Counted from the first letter of the stretch, positions 42,934-52,047 are shown. The stretch: 64,000 nt of DNA from DTDX01 sp964608455 (GCA_964608455.1 CAZSNM010000003.1:10665-74664); one strand, 5' to 3'. Notes: generated from the letters alone by a model not told the origin. Made by a program: numbers and translations.

Positions 42934-42950
42934 TCTCTATATCTTTCAGT
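42907..42950 (+). repeat. 20-bp perfect inverted repeat over the GT2 stop codon
   Basis: Bases 42907-42926 (ACTGAAAGATATAGAGATTA) are perfectly complementary to 42931-42950, with a 4-base loop TCAT. The hairpin includes the last GT2 codons and the stop codon. It could stabilise the mRNA 3' end, mark termination, or form a protein-binding cruciform. Sequence after it is AT-rich but lacks the long T run usual for archaeal terminators. Confidence 0.85.
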
Positions 42951-43057
42951 AATTAATCCAATTTACTTAATGGTTAAATTAGTTAAGTTAACAACATACA
43001 ATAATAATAACTAATAAAATTCTTATAACTAACTTTAATTATTATATTATTTCTAAA

Positions 43058-43819
43058 GTGAGGGGAGTTATAGTGAGGGAAAAGCCGAAACCAATAAGAA
43101 CCCTCACTGGGATTGATGGTTTAGATGAAATGCTTGGCGGCGGAATACCTAAAGGAAGAATTCTTCTTATATGTGGAGCTCCAGGCACTGGAAAAACCAC
43201 TATTGCTATGCAATACTTAATTAATGGAGTTTACAAGTATGGCGAAAAAGGTTTATACATAAGTTTTGATGAACCAATGTATCAAATATTTGAGGAAGCG
43301 AGCTATTTTGGATGGGATTTTAAAACGCTTTATAACGAAGGAAGAATAGGTTTTCTAGATGTTTCAACACAAATAAAAAGCGGGAAATTTTCAATAAATA
43401 AGCTTGTTAATCTTGTAAAAGAGTCTATTAATAACATTAAAGCTGAAAGAGTTTCTATAGACCCATTAACTGCTTTAACTCTTTTCTTTCCAGATATTTT
43501 AGAAAGAAGGGAAGCAATTTTAACGCTCTTCGATGCTTTAAAAGAGACTAAAGTTACATCCATAGTTACAGATGAGATTAGAGGAGATTTTGAAAGAGCA
43601 ATATTGCTGGAAGAGTATTTAGCTGATGGAGTAATAATATTAAGAAGTTCTCAAGTGGAGAAAGGACGTGTTAGAACGATAGAAGTTGAAAAGATGAGGG
43701 GGACTCAAATAAATGATCAAATAAGGCCATATATAATAGATGATGACGGTGTAAAAATAATTTCAGAGAAAGATATATTTTCGTTTGCAGCTGAGCTTTT
43801 CGCTGGAAGAAGAGTTTAA
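43058..43819 (+). CDS. KaiC-like RecA-superfamily ATPase
   Basis: A 253-residue single-domain KaiC-type ATPase. TLTGIDGLDEMLGGGIPKG leads into Walker A, GAPGTGKTT (40-48). ISFDEP and RVSIDPLTAL give the Walker B region, and the end has VRTIEVEKMRGT. Such proteins act in archaeal signalling, motility or regulation, with targets rarely known. GTG starts at 43058 and 43073 are both possible. It stands after the polysaccharide genes and converges on a decayed carbohydrate-binding gene. Confidence 0.88.
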   Translation: MRGVIVREKPKPIRTLTGIDGLDEMLGGGIPKGRILLICGAPGTGKTTIAMQYLINGVYKYGEKGLYISFDEPMYQIFEEASYFGWDFKTLYNEGRIGFLDVSTQIKSGKFSINKLVNLVKESINNIKAERVSIDPLTALTLFFPDILERREAILTLFDALKETKVTSIVTDEIRGDFERAILLEEYLADGVIILRSSQVEKGRVRTIEVEKMRGTQINDQIRPYIIDDDGVKIISEKDIFSFAAELFAGRRV

Positions 43820-43850
43820 AATAAGCCTTAAACTAATCGTATATAACGTT

Positions 43851-44708
43851 TCATTTCTTATAGAGAGGTTTATTGTTAAATTCGGATGTAAACTCAAATT
43901 TTATTTCATAGAAAGCTACATCATCTATCTAAACAGTGCCAACACCTATAAATTCTATAACTGGATCTCCTAAAACATTATCTTTATCTAAGGTTCTAGC
44001 ATCCAATACGATTTTAATCCAATCAGAAGTACCCGTATGCCATTTTTCATAGAAAAAATATTCAGGATACCAAATATAGCTTTCATTAAAGAATTGCTGC
44101 ATTAACCTTAAACCTGGGCCTTGAACATTATCTAGCTTAACCCATGCTTCAAAACGATACCAAACAAAAGGTTTTATGCGGGGTTTATCTTCAGAATTGG
44201 GTAACGCAAACAATACTGCATCATTAAGATTTAATCCAGTTATTTGAATTGAAAATTTTCCACTATGAGCAACAGTACTATTTGAAATACATATTGGCGA
44301 GCCGTTTTGGACTTCAAAACCCCATGGAAAAGGCATTAATCCGTTTGAATCTACAAACTTATAATTTTGTTATTTATTATTATCAATTTTTGTGATCTTT
44401 TCAAAGCTTGGATTTTGAAGTTTATTTTCACTAATTGGTATTATCTCAGGTTTATAAAGGCTTGCATATTCATAACTTTCAATAGTTTTAATTGATAAAG
44501 TTATTGTTTTAGCTTTATTAANNNNNNNNNNNNNNNNNNNNNNNNNNNNNNNNNNNNNNNNNNNNNNNNNNNNNNNNNNNNNNNNNNNNNNNNNNNNNNN
44601 NNNNNNNNNNNNNNNNNNNNNGAATTCGAAGTATAATGAGGAAATCACAATAAATAATAAAACAATAATCGTAACTGTCACCTGATTTTTACCAAAAAAT
44701 TTCCTCAA
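43851..44708 (-). pseudogene. Secreted carbohydrate-binding (CBM4/9-like) protein, broken by in-frame stops and an assembly gap
   Basis: From a TTG at 44708 the minus strand encodes an N-terminal membrane anchor (VTVTIIVLLFIVISSLYF), then, beyond the 100-N gap, LQNPSFEK, an in-frame TAA (44370-44372), and in the same frame PFPWGFEVQNG, AHSGKFSIQI and WYRFEAWV, a jelly-roll CBM4/9-type pattern. A TAG (43929-43931) then follows GVGTV, where this fold normally has Trp, and IDDVAFYEI continues in frame to a TGA at 43851-43853. A TGG-to-TAG change explains the second lesion. Decay is most likely; base errors or UAG readthrough are alternatives. Confidence 0.6.
44522..44621. other. Assembly gap of 100 Ns
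   Basis: Exactly 100 unknown bases, the usual placeholder for a scaffold gap of unknown length. It falls inside the N-terminal part of the broken carbohydrate-binding gene, so the reading frame across it cannot be trusted. Confidence 0.98.
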
Positions 44709-44811
44709 TTTAAACTCCTAATAAAAACGTTAATGTTTATTAACAAGTATTTTAGTAAATAAATATATAAAATTTTTGTTTTGTAAAGTTATTTGGGAGC
44801 AGTTAACTTTG

Positions 44812-46638
44812 ATGAATAATCGTTATAATCTTAAATTAAAATTAATTCTTGCATTATTTATTTTGTTAATTTCTTTCTTAAGCATTACAAAACCAATAAA
44901 TAGTGATCAATTAACTTTTAAAGAAGTGGTTAAAGCAGTAATATATGAGACGCTTATTTCAATCGATGATCCTGAATTTAAACCCTATAATTCATCCTTA
45001 GGTAGTGGAGTAATTGCTAGAGTAATTGATGTAAATGGCATAAAATATTTTCAAAGCTTAATAGATGGGGTTGCTGAGCCTCCACCTGATGATTATTCAT
45101 TTCGTTATTTAACTAAACTTCCTGAAGTTGATGTTTCTAAGCATTGGAGGCTCTATTTCAAACATAAAATTGTTAATTTGGTGGAGGCAGATTTAGTTAA
45201 CTGCGTTTTAGATGGGTGGCATTCCTATTTAATAGCTCCTGGTGGAAGCATTTATGGAAATATTTGGCGTTTATACAAGTATAATTCCTCATGCCCAACA
45301 ATTTTAAAAGCTAAATCCATTATAACCGCAAACACTTCCTATATAATTCATAATATTCCCTCAGGTTATAGAGTTACTTTTATATTCTCTTTTAAAACAG
45401 GAGATACCATACTTGATTCATGGGTTGAAGGGGGTGTTATAGGCAGGGAGATAATTAAATTTAAAGGTGTAAATTATACATTGCCATTAATGGAGTTAAA
45501 TAGGATTAACCCCGGTTCCATAAAGCTTACTCCACCAAAACTTATAGAATATAACTTTAAAATTACAAATCTTAATGCGTCAAGCAGCTTAAGAATCCGT
45601 GTAGAATATAAATTTGGAGAAACAGCCGTGTGGGAAATGCAGCTTTGGCCTTCAGGTAATCAAGGTAAATTAGGCGCTTTAGAATTTACCTTAGAACCTT
45701 TAGCTGCAAAAAACTTAACTATGAGTCTTATTTATCCAGAAGATAAAGATGATCATGCTGTGCTTATATACTTTAATGCCTTAATTCTTTCAGGTAAAAA
45801 TGCACCTCCATTAATTGGTGAAATATGGGAAAACCTTTATGGAGTAAACTCTTATTTAGGCATAAAAGAATCTTGGGTTAAAATTAATGTGGACACTAAA
45901 GAAAATTCTAAAGTTAATTTATTTACTATTGTGGCTCCATATGTTTCGCCGTTTAGCCAAGATATTTTACCTTATGAACATTATTTAGAAATTAGAATTT
46001 TTGATAGTAACTATAAAAAGCTCATTTATGGCCCAATAAAAATAGTTATAAATGGAACTATCAGAAAGGGGGATGAATTGCTTATAAACTACTCTATACC
46101 TATAAGTGAATTGAATTATAAAAGTGGCAGATACATTTTTCAAATAGATACTTATAGAGTGGGACAAATAGAAGATATAAATTTAGCTAGAATTTCACTT
46201 CCATTTCATTTAAGCCTTCCAAACATAAAGGTAACAGGTTTAAAACTCGAAAATAAACCTAAAATCGGAGTGGATAATAAAGTTACTGCAACTATTATAA
46301 ATGATGGTGAATATCCAGCTAACAACTTTCGAGTGGCTTTATATGTGAATAATGAAATTATTGAAGAAAAAATAATATCGTTAAAACCAAGCGAGGCAAA
46401 AGAATTAACTTTTAATTGGATACCTAAAACTAGAGAAAATAAAATAACTGTTAAAGCTGATGTTGAGGAATTCTTGCCTGAAGAAACGCTTAATGATAAT
46501 CAATTTTCAAAACTTATAACAGCTGATTGGTTTTTAATAAGTCCATACCTTATAACCGCTTCAATAGCCATACTAGCCATAATTGTTATTCTTCTTTATA
46601 ACGCAGTAAAACGTAAACCTAAGAAGAGAGAAATCTAA
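44812..46638 (+). CDS. Large secreted surface protein with C-terminal CARDB-like domain and membrane anchor
   Basis: A 608-residue protein from the ATG at 44812 (GGGAG upstream at 44795). Residues about 8-28 are a signal peptide or anchor (LILALFILLISFLSI). The main body is beta-rich and unrecognised. Residues about 470-565 resemble a CARDB/immunoglobulin-like repeat (GVDNKVTATIINDGEYPANNF and LKPSEAKELTFNW). A hydrophobic helix (about 575-598) and basic tail KRKPKKREI anchor it with the bulk outside. It probably acts with the neighbouring GH8-like protein at the cell surface. Confidence 0.7.
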   Translation: MNNRYNLKLKLILALFILLISFLSITKPINSDQLTFKEVVKAVIYETLISIDDPEFKPYNSSLGSGVIARVIDVNGIKYFQSLIDGVAEPPPDDYSFRYLTKLPEVDVSKHWRLYFKHKIVNLVEADLVNCVLDGWHSYLIAPGGSIYGNIWRLYKYNSSCPTILKAKSIITANTSYIIHNIPSGYRVTFIFSFKTGDTILDSWVEGGVIGREIIKFKGVNYTLPLMELNRINPGSIKLTPPKLIEYNFKITNLNASSSLRIRVEYKFGETAVWEMQLWPSGNQGKLGALEFTLEPLAAKNLTMSLIYPEDKDDHAVLIYFNALILSGKNAPPLIGEIWENLYGVNSYLGIKESWVKINVDTKENSKVNLFTIVAPYVSPFSQDILPYEHYLEIRIFDSNYKKLIYGPIKIVINGTIRKGDELLINYSIPISELNYKSGRYIFQIDTYRVGQIEDINLARISLPFHLSLPNIKVTGLKLENKPKIGVDNKVTATIINDGEYPANNFRVALYVNNEIIEEKIISLKPSEAKELTFNWIPKTRENKITVKADVEEFLPEETLNDNQFSKLITADWFLISPYLITASIAILAIIVILLYNAVKRKPKKREI

Positions 46639-46652
46639 AAAATGGTGAATTA

Positions 46653-47924
46653 ATGGAAAAAATAAAAATAACCGCTATAACAGTAATTTTTATAGTTTTT
46701 GCACTTATCGTTTCGCAATCAGTTTATATAAATATCTATAAAATGCACATAAAATTTTTCAATAATTCTTTAAACTTAACATATACATTTACTACATATA
46801 ACATTAAAGTTTCTTCATCTACAACTTTTTGGAACTCACAAAAAATAGAGTTAATAACGCTTTTAGAGGAGTCTGAAAATTTATGTAAAAACTTTGTGCT
46901 TTCCAAAATGATTACTAGTGAAGGTGCTGTTTACTCTACTTTTAGGCAAGGCTATAAAGAGTCGATGATTTACGGAGTTAATCATGAAGTTACAGCTGAA
47001 TCCATAGGATTATTAATGCTTTACGCTATTAAAGAAGAGAATAAAACATTATTTGATAGAGAAGTGATTTTTCTTAAAGAAAAACTTCTTAGCCCTTTAG
47101 GCATATGCTATTGGAAATTAAGAGAAGACCTTTCGCCATTCACCTATAATGGATATTTTTCAAGCGCCTCAGTAGATGACCTCAGAATAATTGATGCTTT
47201 AATTGAAGGTTATAATTTATGGGGAGAGAACCAATATTTATCTTTAGCTCAACTTATGATGAATGGAGTTTTTAATTATGAAGTAGATGAAACTAAAAAT
47301 ATTCTTGTGGATTATTATGTTTGGAAAAATGGTAAGGGAGAGAGAGCTAAAAGCTTAACCTTAGCTTACGCTAGGTTACCGACACTTTTAAAAATGGCAA
47401 AACTTGAAGAACGATGGATGAAAATTTTTAATGAAACTTTAAAAGTTGTTTCTAACGGGTTAACTTTGCAACAATTATTTTACCACGAATATGATGTTAA
47501 AAATGGTAAATATGAGGGTAGTTACTTTAATAGCATTGAGGAATTAATGATAGCGTTAAGTTTGGTTGAAATAGGAGAGGAGAGTAAAGCCTTTCTCATA
47601 TACAATTTTTTAAAAAAAGATTATTTAAAAAGAGGATTTATAAGTGATGTGTATTCACTTAATGGGAAAGGTAATCCATCTGACGCAGGTATTGGAAGCT
47701 ACGCACTTTTGGTTAAGCTTTCCTTAAAACTGAAGGATTATGATTTTGCTTTGAAAATAGTGTTTGATGAGATTTTAATTTCGCAAGAAAAAAATTTGGA
47801 GAGCGAGTATTATGGAGCTTTCATGAATGTTTGGCCTGATGGGAGAGATGCAAACGCTTACGATAACTTTCAAACTCTCCTAGCATTAAGAGAAATAATA
47901 AAAACTTTAAGCAATGTAGTCTGA
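46653..47924 (+). CDS. Membrane-anchored GH8-like (six-hairpin) glycoside hydrolase
   Basis: A 423-residue protein with an N-terminal anchor (about 5-27). The rest is helical, with repeats typical of an (alpha/alpha)6 barrel. VNHEVTAESIGLLMLYA and SASVDDLRIIDALIEGYNLWG resemble the acid Glu and Asp segments of family GH8 endoglucanases (SEGQSYGM and TDGDLDIAYALL). If so it would hydrolyse a beta-linked glucan or amino-glucan, like BcsZ beside bacterial cellulose synthase. It starts 14 bases after the CARDB-like gene. Assignment rests on pattern only. Confidence 0.55.
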   Translation: MEKIKITAITVIFIVFALIVSQSVYINIYKMHIKFFNNSLNLTYTFTTYNIKVSSSTTFWNSQKIELITLLEESENLCKNFVLSKMITSEGAVYSTFRQGYKESMIYGVNHEVTAESIGLLMLYAIKEENKTLFDREVIFLKEKLLSPLGICYWKLREDLSPFTYNGYFSSASVDDLRIIDALIEGYNLWGENQYLSLAQLMMNGVFNYEVDETKNILVDYYVWKNGKGERAKSLTLAYARLPTLLKMAKLEERWMKIFNETLKVVSNGLTLQQLFYHEYDVKNGKYEGSYFNSIEELMIALSLVEIGEESKAFLIYNFLKKDYLKRGFISDVYSLNGKGNPSDAGIGSYALLVKLSLKLKDYDFALKIVFDEILISQEKNLESEYYGAFMNVWPDGRDANAYDNFQTLLALREIIKTLSNVV

Positions 47925-47997
47925 TTTTAATGATTTCTTTTAAAGACGCTTTTATAGCAAATATGGTAGTTATAAGCTATGAAACAGTTTTAGGCGA

Positions 47998-48400
47998 ATG
48001 AAAAAACATTGTATCAGTCATAATTGTTGTTATATAGCTATTCTTATGTTAGCTGTGTATATCGTTTAAATCGATGTCTGAGAATATTGCTAATAAACAA
48101 ACCATGCAATACCTTACATGCATTTATTCAATATGATGAAAAAGCAAATATAACAATTATTGATGCAAGAGAACCTAAAGAGTATACAAACGGCCATATA
48201 TCAACAGCCATAAATATTTCAATTCAATGCATGAGCCTCTGTTAAGGATGAGCGAGTTGAAAGAAAAGAATATTGTTGTTTATTGCGCTTCCGGTGTTAG
48301 AAGTAAACCATCAGCTGAAATGCTGAGTAAAAACGGTATTCAAAATGTTTGGAATTTAGTTGATAGCTTAAAAACTTGGATTGCTGCAGGATCCTATTGA
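47998..48400 (+). pseudogene. Decayed secreted rhodanese-domain protein
   Basis: Pieces of one rhodanese gene lie in three frames. A start at 47998 gives a hydrophobic N-terminus (CCYIAILMLAVYIV) and then a stop. Another frame gives ITIIDAREPKEYTNGHISTAINIS, the first half of the domain, then stops at 48243-48245. A third gives MSELKEKNIVVYCASGVRSK, with the active-site Cys loop, to the end WIAAGSY at 48400. At least two frameshifts are required, so the gene is inactive unless the assembly is wrong. Confidence 0.75.
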
Positions 48401-48463
48401 AAGATAAGTTGTAAATCACGTTTAGATGAACTTAATAATTTTCCTTTATATTACGATATTACG

Positions 48464-48536
48464 AGCCCCGGGCGGGCTTCGAACCCGCGACCTGCGGTTT
48501 ACGAGACCGCCGCTCTACCAGCTGAGCCACCGGGGC
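48464..48536 (-). tRNA. tRNA-Thr(CGT)
   Basis: A 73-base cloverleaf on the minus strand: acceptor GCCCCGG/CCGGGGC with discriminator T, D-arm GCTCAGCTGGTAGAGC, anticodon arm GCGGT-CTCGTAA-ACCGC with anticodon CGT, and T-arm GCGGG-TTCGAAG-CCCGC. CCA is not encoded and no intron is present, unlike the two serine tRNA genes. It reads threonine ACG codons. Confidence 0.95.
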
Positions 48537-48582
48537 TTATTTTTAAATAAGTGTTTAGAAACCTTTTAATAGGGGTTTTAGT

Positions 48583-49578
48583 TTGTCTACAATTGAAGAA
48601 TTAGGAGAGAGAGAGGTTATAAAGCTTTTTCTTAAATATTTTGCATTTTCCACATTAAATTTAAGGTATCTTAATGATGACGTGTCTTTATTTAACTTGT
48701 TTAAAGATAAAATGGTTGTTTTAAAATGTGATATGCTTGTTTCATCCACTGATGTTCCACCTGGAATGAGCTTTAAACAAATCGGTAGAAAAGCAATTGT
48801 TTCAACAGTTAGCGATTTTGCTGCCAAAGGCGTTAAACCTTTAGCGCTTTTAATTTCCATAGGATTGCCGAAAAATATGTCTAAATCAAATTTAATTCAA
48901 TTAGCTTTAGGTTTATCTTCTGGAGCTAAGGAATATAATGTTAAAATTATTGGTGGAGATACAAATGAAGCTAAAGAATTAGTGATTGATTGTATTGGTT
49001 ATGGATTGTGTAATAAAAAAGATATAATATTAAGGGGAGGGGCCAGACCTGGAGATATTTTGGCTTCCACCGGAGAATTTGGAATTGTTTCAGCTGGGCT
49101 TAAAATGCTTTTAGAAGGATTAAAGGCTCCAAAAAACCTAAAGCAAAAGCTGCTTAAACCAGTTTATATGCCTAAAGCTCATTTAAAAGAAGGGTTAGCA
49201 CTAGCTAAGGCTAAAGCTGCAACAGCTTCCATCGATTCAAGCGATGGATTAGCTTGGTCTCTTTTTGAGCTCTCCAGAATGAGTAAAGTAGGCTTTATAA
49301 TAAAAAACTTGCCTATTGCAAAAGAAGCATTAAAATTTGCAGAACTAAATAAATTAAACATTGTGGATTTAGCGCTTTATGGTGGAGAAGAATTTAATTT
49401 AGTTTTAACTATTAAGCGGGAAAAATGGTATAAAGCATTAAAAGCTGTAGAAAAGGTTGGAGGAAAACTTTATTTTTTAGGAGAAGCTACAAAAAATAAA
49501 AAAATTATTTTAAATTTAAAGGAGCGAAAAGAGGAAGTTAAACCTTTAGGTTGGGAACATTTTAAGGAAAAAAATTAA
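48583..49578 (+). CDS. thiL: Thiamine-monophosphate kinase
   Basis: A 331-residue PurM-fold kinase making thiamine diphosphate from thiamine monophosphate and ATP. The N-terminal IEELGEREVI, YLNDDVSL (metal Asp), CDMLVSSTDVP, IVSTVSDFAAKGVKP and the GGDTNEAK segment are diagnostic, as are SIDSSDGLAWSL and YGGEEFNLV. A TTG start follows AGGGG. It is divergent from the tRNA-Thr gene and is followed after 37 bases by the Lon-like gene. Confidence 0.94.
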   Translation: MSTIEELGEREVIKLFLKYFAFSTLNLRYLNDDVSLFNLFKDKMVVLKCDMLVSSTDVPPGMSFKQIGRKAIVSTVSDFAAKGVKPLALLISIGLPKNMSKSNLIQLALGLSSGAKEYNVKIIGGDTNEAKELVIDCIGYGLCNKKDIILRGGARPGDILASTGEFGIVSAGLKMLLEGLKAPKNLKQKLLKPVYMPKAHLKEGLALAKAKAATASIDSSDGLAWSLFELSRMSKVGFIIKNLPIAKEALKFAELNKLNIVDLALYGGEEFNLVLTIKREKWYKALKAVEKVGGKLYFLGEATKNKKIILNLKERKEEVKPLGWEHFKEKN

Positions 49579-49615
49579 TTTAGAATCTTTAATACATTAA
49601 ACAAAGGGAATTAAT

Positions 49616-50512
49616 TTGAATCAAAAAAAGATTTTAGCTGCAAGCTTGCTGCTAAATTTTGTTTTAACCGCTTTTTCAGCAGCAGTTTTTCTTCAATTTT
49701 ATCATTTAAAATCTCAAATTGAAACTTTAAAGGAAGAAAACACTCTTTTAGGTAAAGAGCTTAATTCTTTAAAGCAAAAAACTGAAATTCTTCAAAGCCA
49801 ATTGGATTATTATAAAATGCAAGCTGAATACTACTCTAACATTTCTAAATCAACTTCAATTGTTGAGGGAATTTTAGGCGAATCTATAGTAAATATAGTG
49901 GCTGTTAGAGAGGTTCAATTAAGCTTTTTTGAAGTTTCCTATGAAGGAGTAGTAATGAAGGTTAAAGTTGAGCTTAAGCAGGGTGAAGGAAGAATTTTAA
50001 TAAATACCCAACCTAGAGTTGGTATTGATCTTCAAACAAGCGCTAGAACAGCTAAATTAGTTGCTGAAAACTTTACTAAAAAGTCCCTAGAAAAAACAGA
50101 TGTTATTTTAACGGTAATAGCTCAATCAGATGTAGATGTTGTTGATGGTCCAAGCGCTGGGGCAGCAATAACAATAGCAATAATTTCAGCAATTCTAAAT
50201 AAAAATTTAAAAAACGATGTTTTTATAACTGGAACAATAAATCCTGATGGAACAATAGGGTGGGTAGGAGGCATAGCTGAAAAAGCCGTTGCAGCCGCTA
50301 AGCAAAATACAACCAAATTTTTAGTTCCAAAAGGACAAAAAATAGTTGCTATATTAAAACCTGAAAAGAGGGAGCCTATTCCCGGAGTAACAATTGTTAC
50401 TTATAAAATTGAGAAAGTTGATTTAAACGATTATTTAAAACAGCTTGGATATAAAACTGAAGTGATTGAAGTTGAATCTATAAATGAGGCTTATCAATTG
50501 TTTGTTTCATAA
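49616..50512 (+). CDS. Membrane-anchored Lon-like (S16) peptidase without AAA domain
   Basis: A 298-residue protein: N-terminal membrane helix (about 7-28), coiled coil (about 30-75, leucine/glutamate rich), then an S16 domain (about 85-260). The catalytic Ser is S180 in VDGPSAGAA and the Lys is K223 in GGIAEKAVAA, the Lon dyad. No ATPase module is present, as in archaeal Lon-like proteins that may work alone or with another AAA partner. The protease domain would lie outside or at the membrane face. Followed by a PAC2-family gene. Confidence 0.9.
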   Translation: MNQKKILAASLLLNFVLTAFSAAVFLQFYHLKSQIETLKEENTLLGKELNSLKQKTEILQSQLDYYKMQAEYYSNISKSTSIVEGILGESIVNIVAVREVQLSFFEVSYEGVVMKVKVELKQGEGRILINTQPRVGIDLQTSARTAKLVAENFTKKSLEKTDVILTVIAQSDVDVVDGPSAGAAITIAIISAILNKNLKNDVFITGTINPDGTIGWVGGIAEKAVAAAKQNTTKFLVPKGQKIVAILKPEKREPIPGVTIVTYKIEKVDLNDYLKQLGYKTEVIEVESINEAYQLFVS

Positions 50513-50537
50513 TTTCATAAAAAGGTAAAATAATAAA

Positions 50538-51221
50538 ATGTTAAAAACAAATTTTTATATAAAAAGAAAACTTAAAAAACCTGTTTTGATTGAAGCATTA
50601 CCTGGAATAGGTTTTGTAGGATATTTAATTGGAGCACATTTAATTCAAGAGTTTAATGCTAAAAAAATTTGCGAATTTATATCTCCAAACCTTCCAAATT
50701 TAACTTTTATAGAGAAGGGTGAAATTAAATATTCTTTTAATGCACTTTATGAGGTTGCTAAAACTGGTTTAGATAGAGATTTAATAATTTTATTTGGAAA
50801 TACTCAAGCATCCTCCTCTATAGATCAATACATATTTTATAGCAAAATTTTAGATTTAACTAAACAAATGGGATGCAAAGAAGTTATAGCTATTGGAGGC
50901 TTAAAAAGAGATAAACTTCCCTCGCCATTAAATATTTATTGCACAGCAACTAGCAAAGAGATTTTAATGAAAGCATTAAATTTAGGTGCTAAAACGCTTT
51001 ATGGAAAAGTTTTTGGTGCAGCTGGAGTTTTACCTGGTTTAGCTAAACTTAAAGGATTAAATGGTTTATGCATTCTTGTGGATACTTTAGGGCTTTACCC
51101 TGATGCTTCAGCAGCTCAATTAGTATTAAGATTTTTAAGCAATTATTTGAATATTCCAATTAAAGTTAAAAAATTTGAAAAAAGCTTAAAGTGGGCTTTA
51201 ACTTTTTTAAGTAATTTTTAA
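50538..51221 (+). CDS. PAC2-family (proteasome assembly chaperone-like) protein
   Basis: A 227-residue protein of the PAC2/DUF75 family. VLIEALPGIGFVGYLIGAHLI at the start, the ILFGNTQASSS segment, AIGGLKRDKLPSP and GAAGVLPGLAKLKG fit. Eukaryotic PAC2 helps 20S proteasome assembly; archaeal relatives are associated with proteasomes, though their activity is less clear. Located 25 bases after the Lon-like gene, suggesting a protein-turnover operon. Its end overlaps the convergent Sm-like gene by 4 bases. Confidence 0.88.
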   Translation: MLKTNFYIKRKLKKPVLIEALPGIGFVGYLIGAHLIQEFNAKKICEFISPNLPNLTFIEKGEIKYSFNALYEVAKTGLDRDLIILFGNTQASSSIDQYIFYSKILDLTKQMGCKEVIAIGGLKRDKLPSPLNIYCTATSKEILMKALNLGAKTLYGKVFGAAGVLPGLAKLKGLNGLCILVDTLGLYPDASAAQLVLRFLSNYLNIPIKVKKFEKSLKWALTFLSNF

Positions 51222-51649
51222 GCTTTGCTTGTTGTTTCCTTAATAAATTCTTCATAAACTTTTTTTGCTCTTTCAGCTGCTGGTCCAGTACCTTCAATAA
51301 CTCCATTTGCCGTAACCCTTATTTTATCCATAACAACTATTACGCCAGCATCCTCTATAACTTTAACCATTCTTGGAAAAACCCGCTCTAACCTTTCAGC
51401 TAAACCTTTTAAATCAAAGGGTTTTTCTATTTCCCTAATCTCCGAGATTACCCCGCCATAAATTATTATTCTATATATGTTTTTTCCATCTTGATCTTTA
51501 GCATTTGTTAAGCAAATACTCATCGTATTAATTTCTACACCAGATAAAATCCCAGTATAACTTTTCCCTAAAGTTGTAAAAACCATAACATTTTTTTGAA
51601 TCATTGAAGTTAATTCTTCCATAAATCGTCTTTCACTTAAAGTTGACAA
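51218..51649 (-). CDS. Sm-like (Lsm) archaeal protein with C-terminal extension, SmAP3-like
   Basis: A 143-residue protein. Residues about 8-72 form an Sm fold (VMVFTTLGKSYTGILSGVEINTMSICLTNAKDQDG and YRIIIYGGVISEIRE). Residues about 75-143 add an alpha/beta domain ending in EGTGPAAERAKKVYEEF, the SmAP3 arrangement. Sm proteins form rings that bind U-rich RNA. No obvious operon partner: the 197-base region upstream (51650-51846) has no gene. Confidence 0.85.
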   Translation of the reverse strand: MSTLSERRFMEELTSMIQKNVMVFTTLGKSYTGILSGVEINTMSICLTNAKDQDGKNIYRIIIYGGVISEIREIEKPFDLKGLAERLERVFPRMVKVIEDAGVIVVMDKIRVTANGVIEGTGPAAERAKKVYEEFIKETTSKA

Positions 51650-51846
51650 TTTAATTTCCCCTTCCTATTTTTTCTTAAATTTTAGGAAAAAATATAATAA
51701 AAGGATTCTGTTTTTTAGCTGGGATTACTATATAACTATTACATCCTTTTTAGATATTACATTGATTTACCTTAATACTAAAAACTTACTGTGAATTTCT
51801 CGATAATAGATGGGGGTCTTGATTTTTTATGCCTTAAAAAATCCCT

Positions 51847-52047
51847 TTATGTTTTCATTTTAAAAAATGCTTCTTTGCTTTTAGAAATAATTTCTTTAGC
51901 TTCTCTAGCAGTTTCAGCTTCACCAATTTTTTTTGCTTGAAAAACTTTAACTAAAGCATTGCAATATGGACATCTTTTAGTTTTTTGTTTTTTCATACAT
52001 AAAAAAAGTTTTCCGCATTTAACGCATTGAATCACTAAAAAATTCAT
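51847..52047 (-). CDS. Small zinc-ribbon protein, DUF1922-like
   Basis: A 66-residue protein with C-x2-C (CVKCG, residues 8-11) and C-x2-C (CPYCN, 26-29), a zinc ribbon, followed by a charged helix with GEAETAREAKEII. This matches small archaeal proteins of the DUF1922 type, function unknown. It begins 4 bases after the AK6-like kinase stop, so the two are cotranscribed. Confidence 0.75.
   Translation of the reverse strand: MNFLVIQCVKCGKLFLCMKKQKTKRCPYCNALVKVFQAKKIGEAETAREAKEIISKSKEAFFKMKT

Noticed and set aside
48464..48536. tRNA-Thr as an integration site for a mobile element covering 40-48 kb
   Set aside because: No direct repeat of the tRNA 3' end, no integrase and no plasmid or virus genes were seen at either edge.
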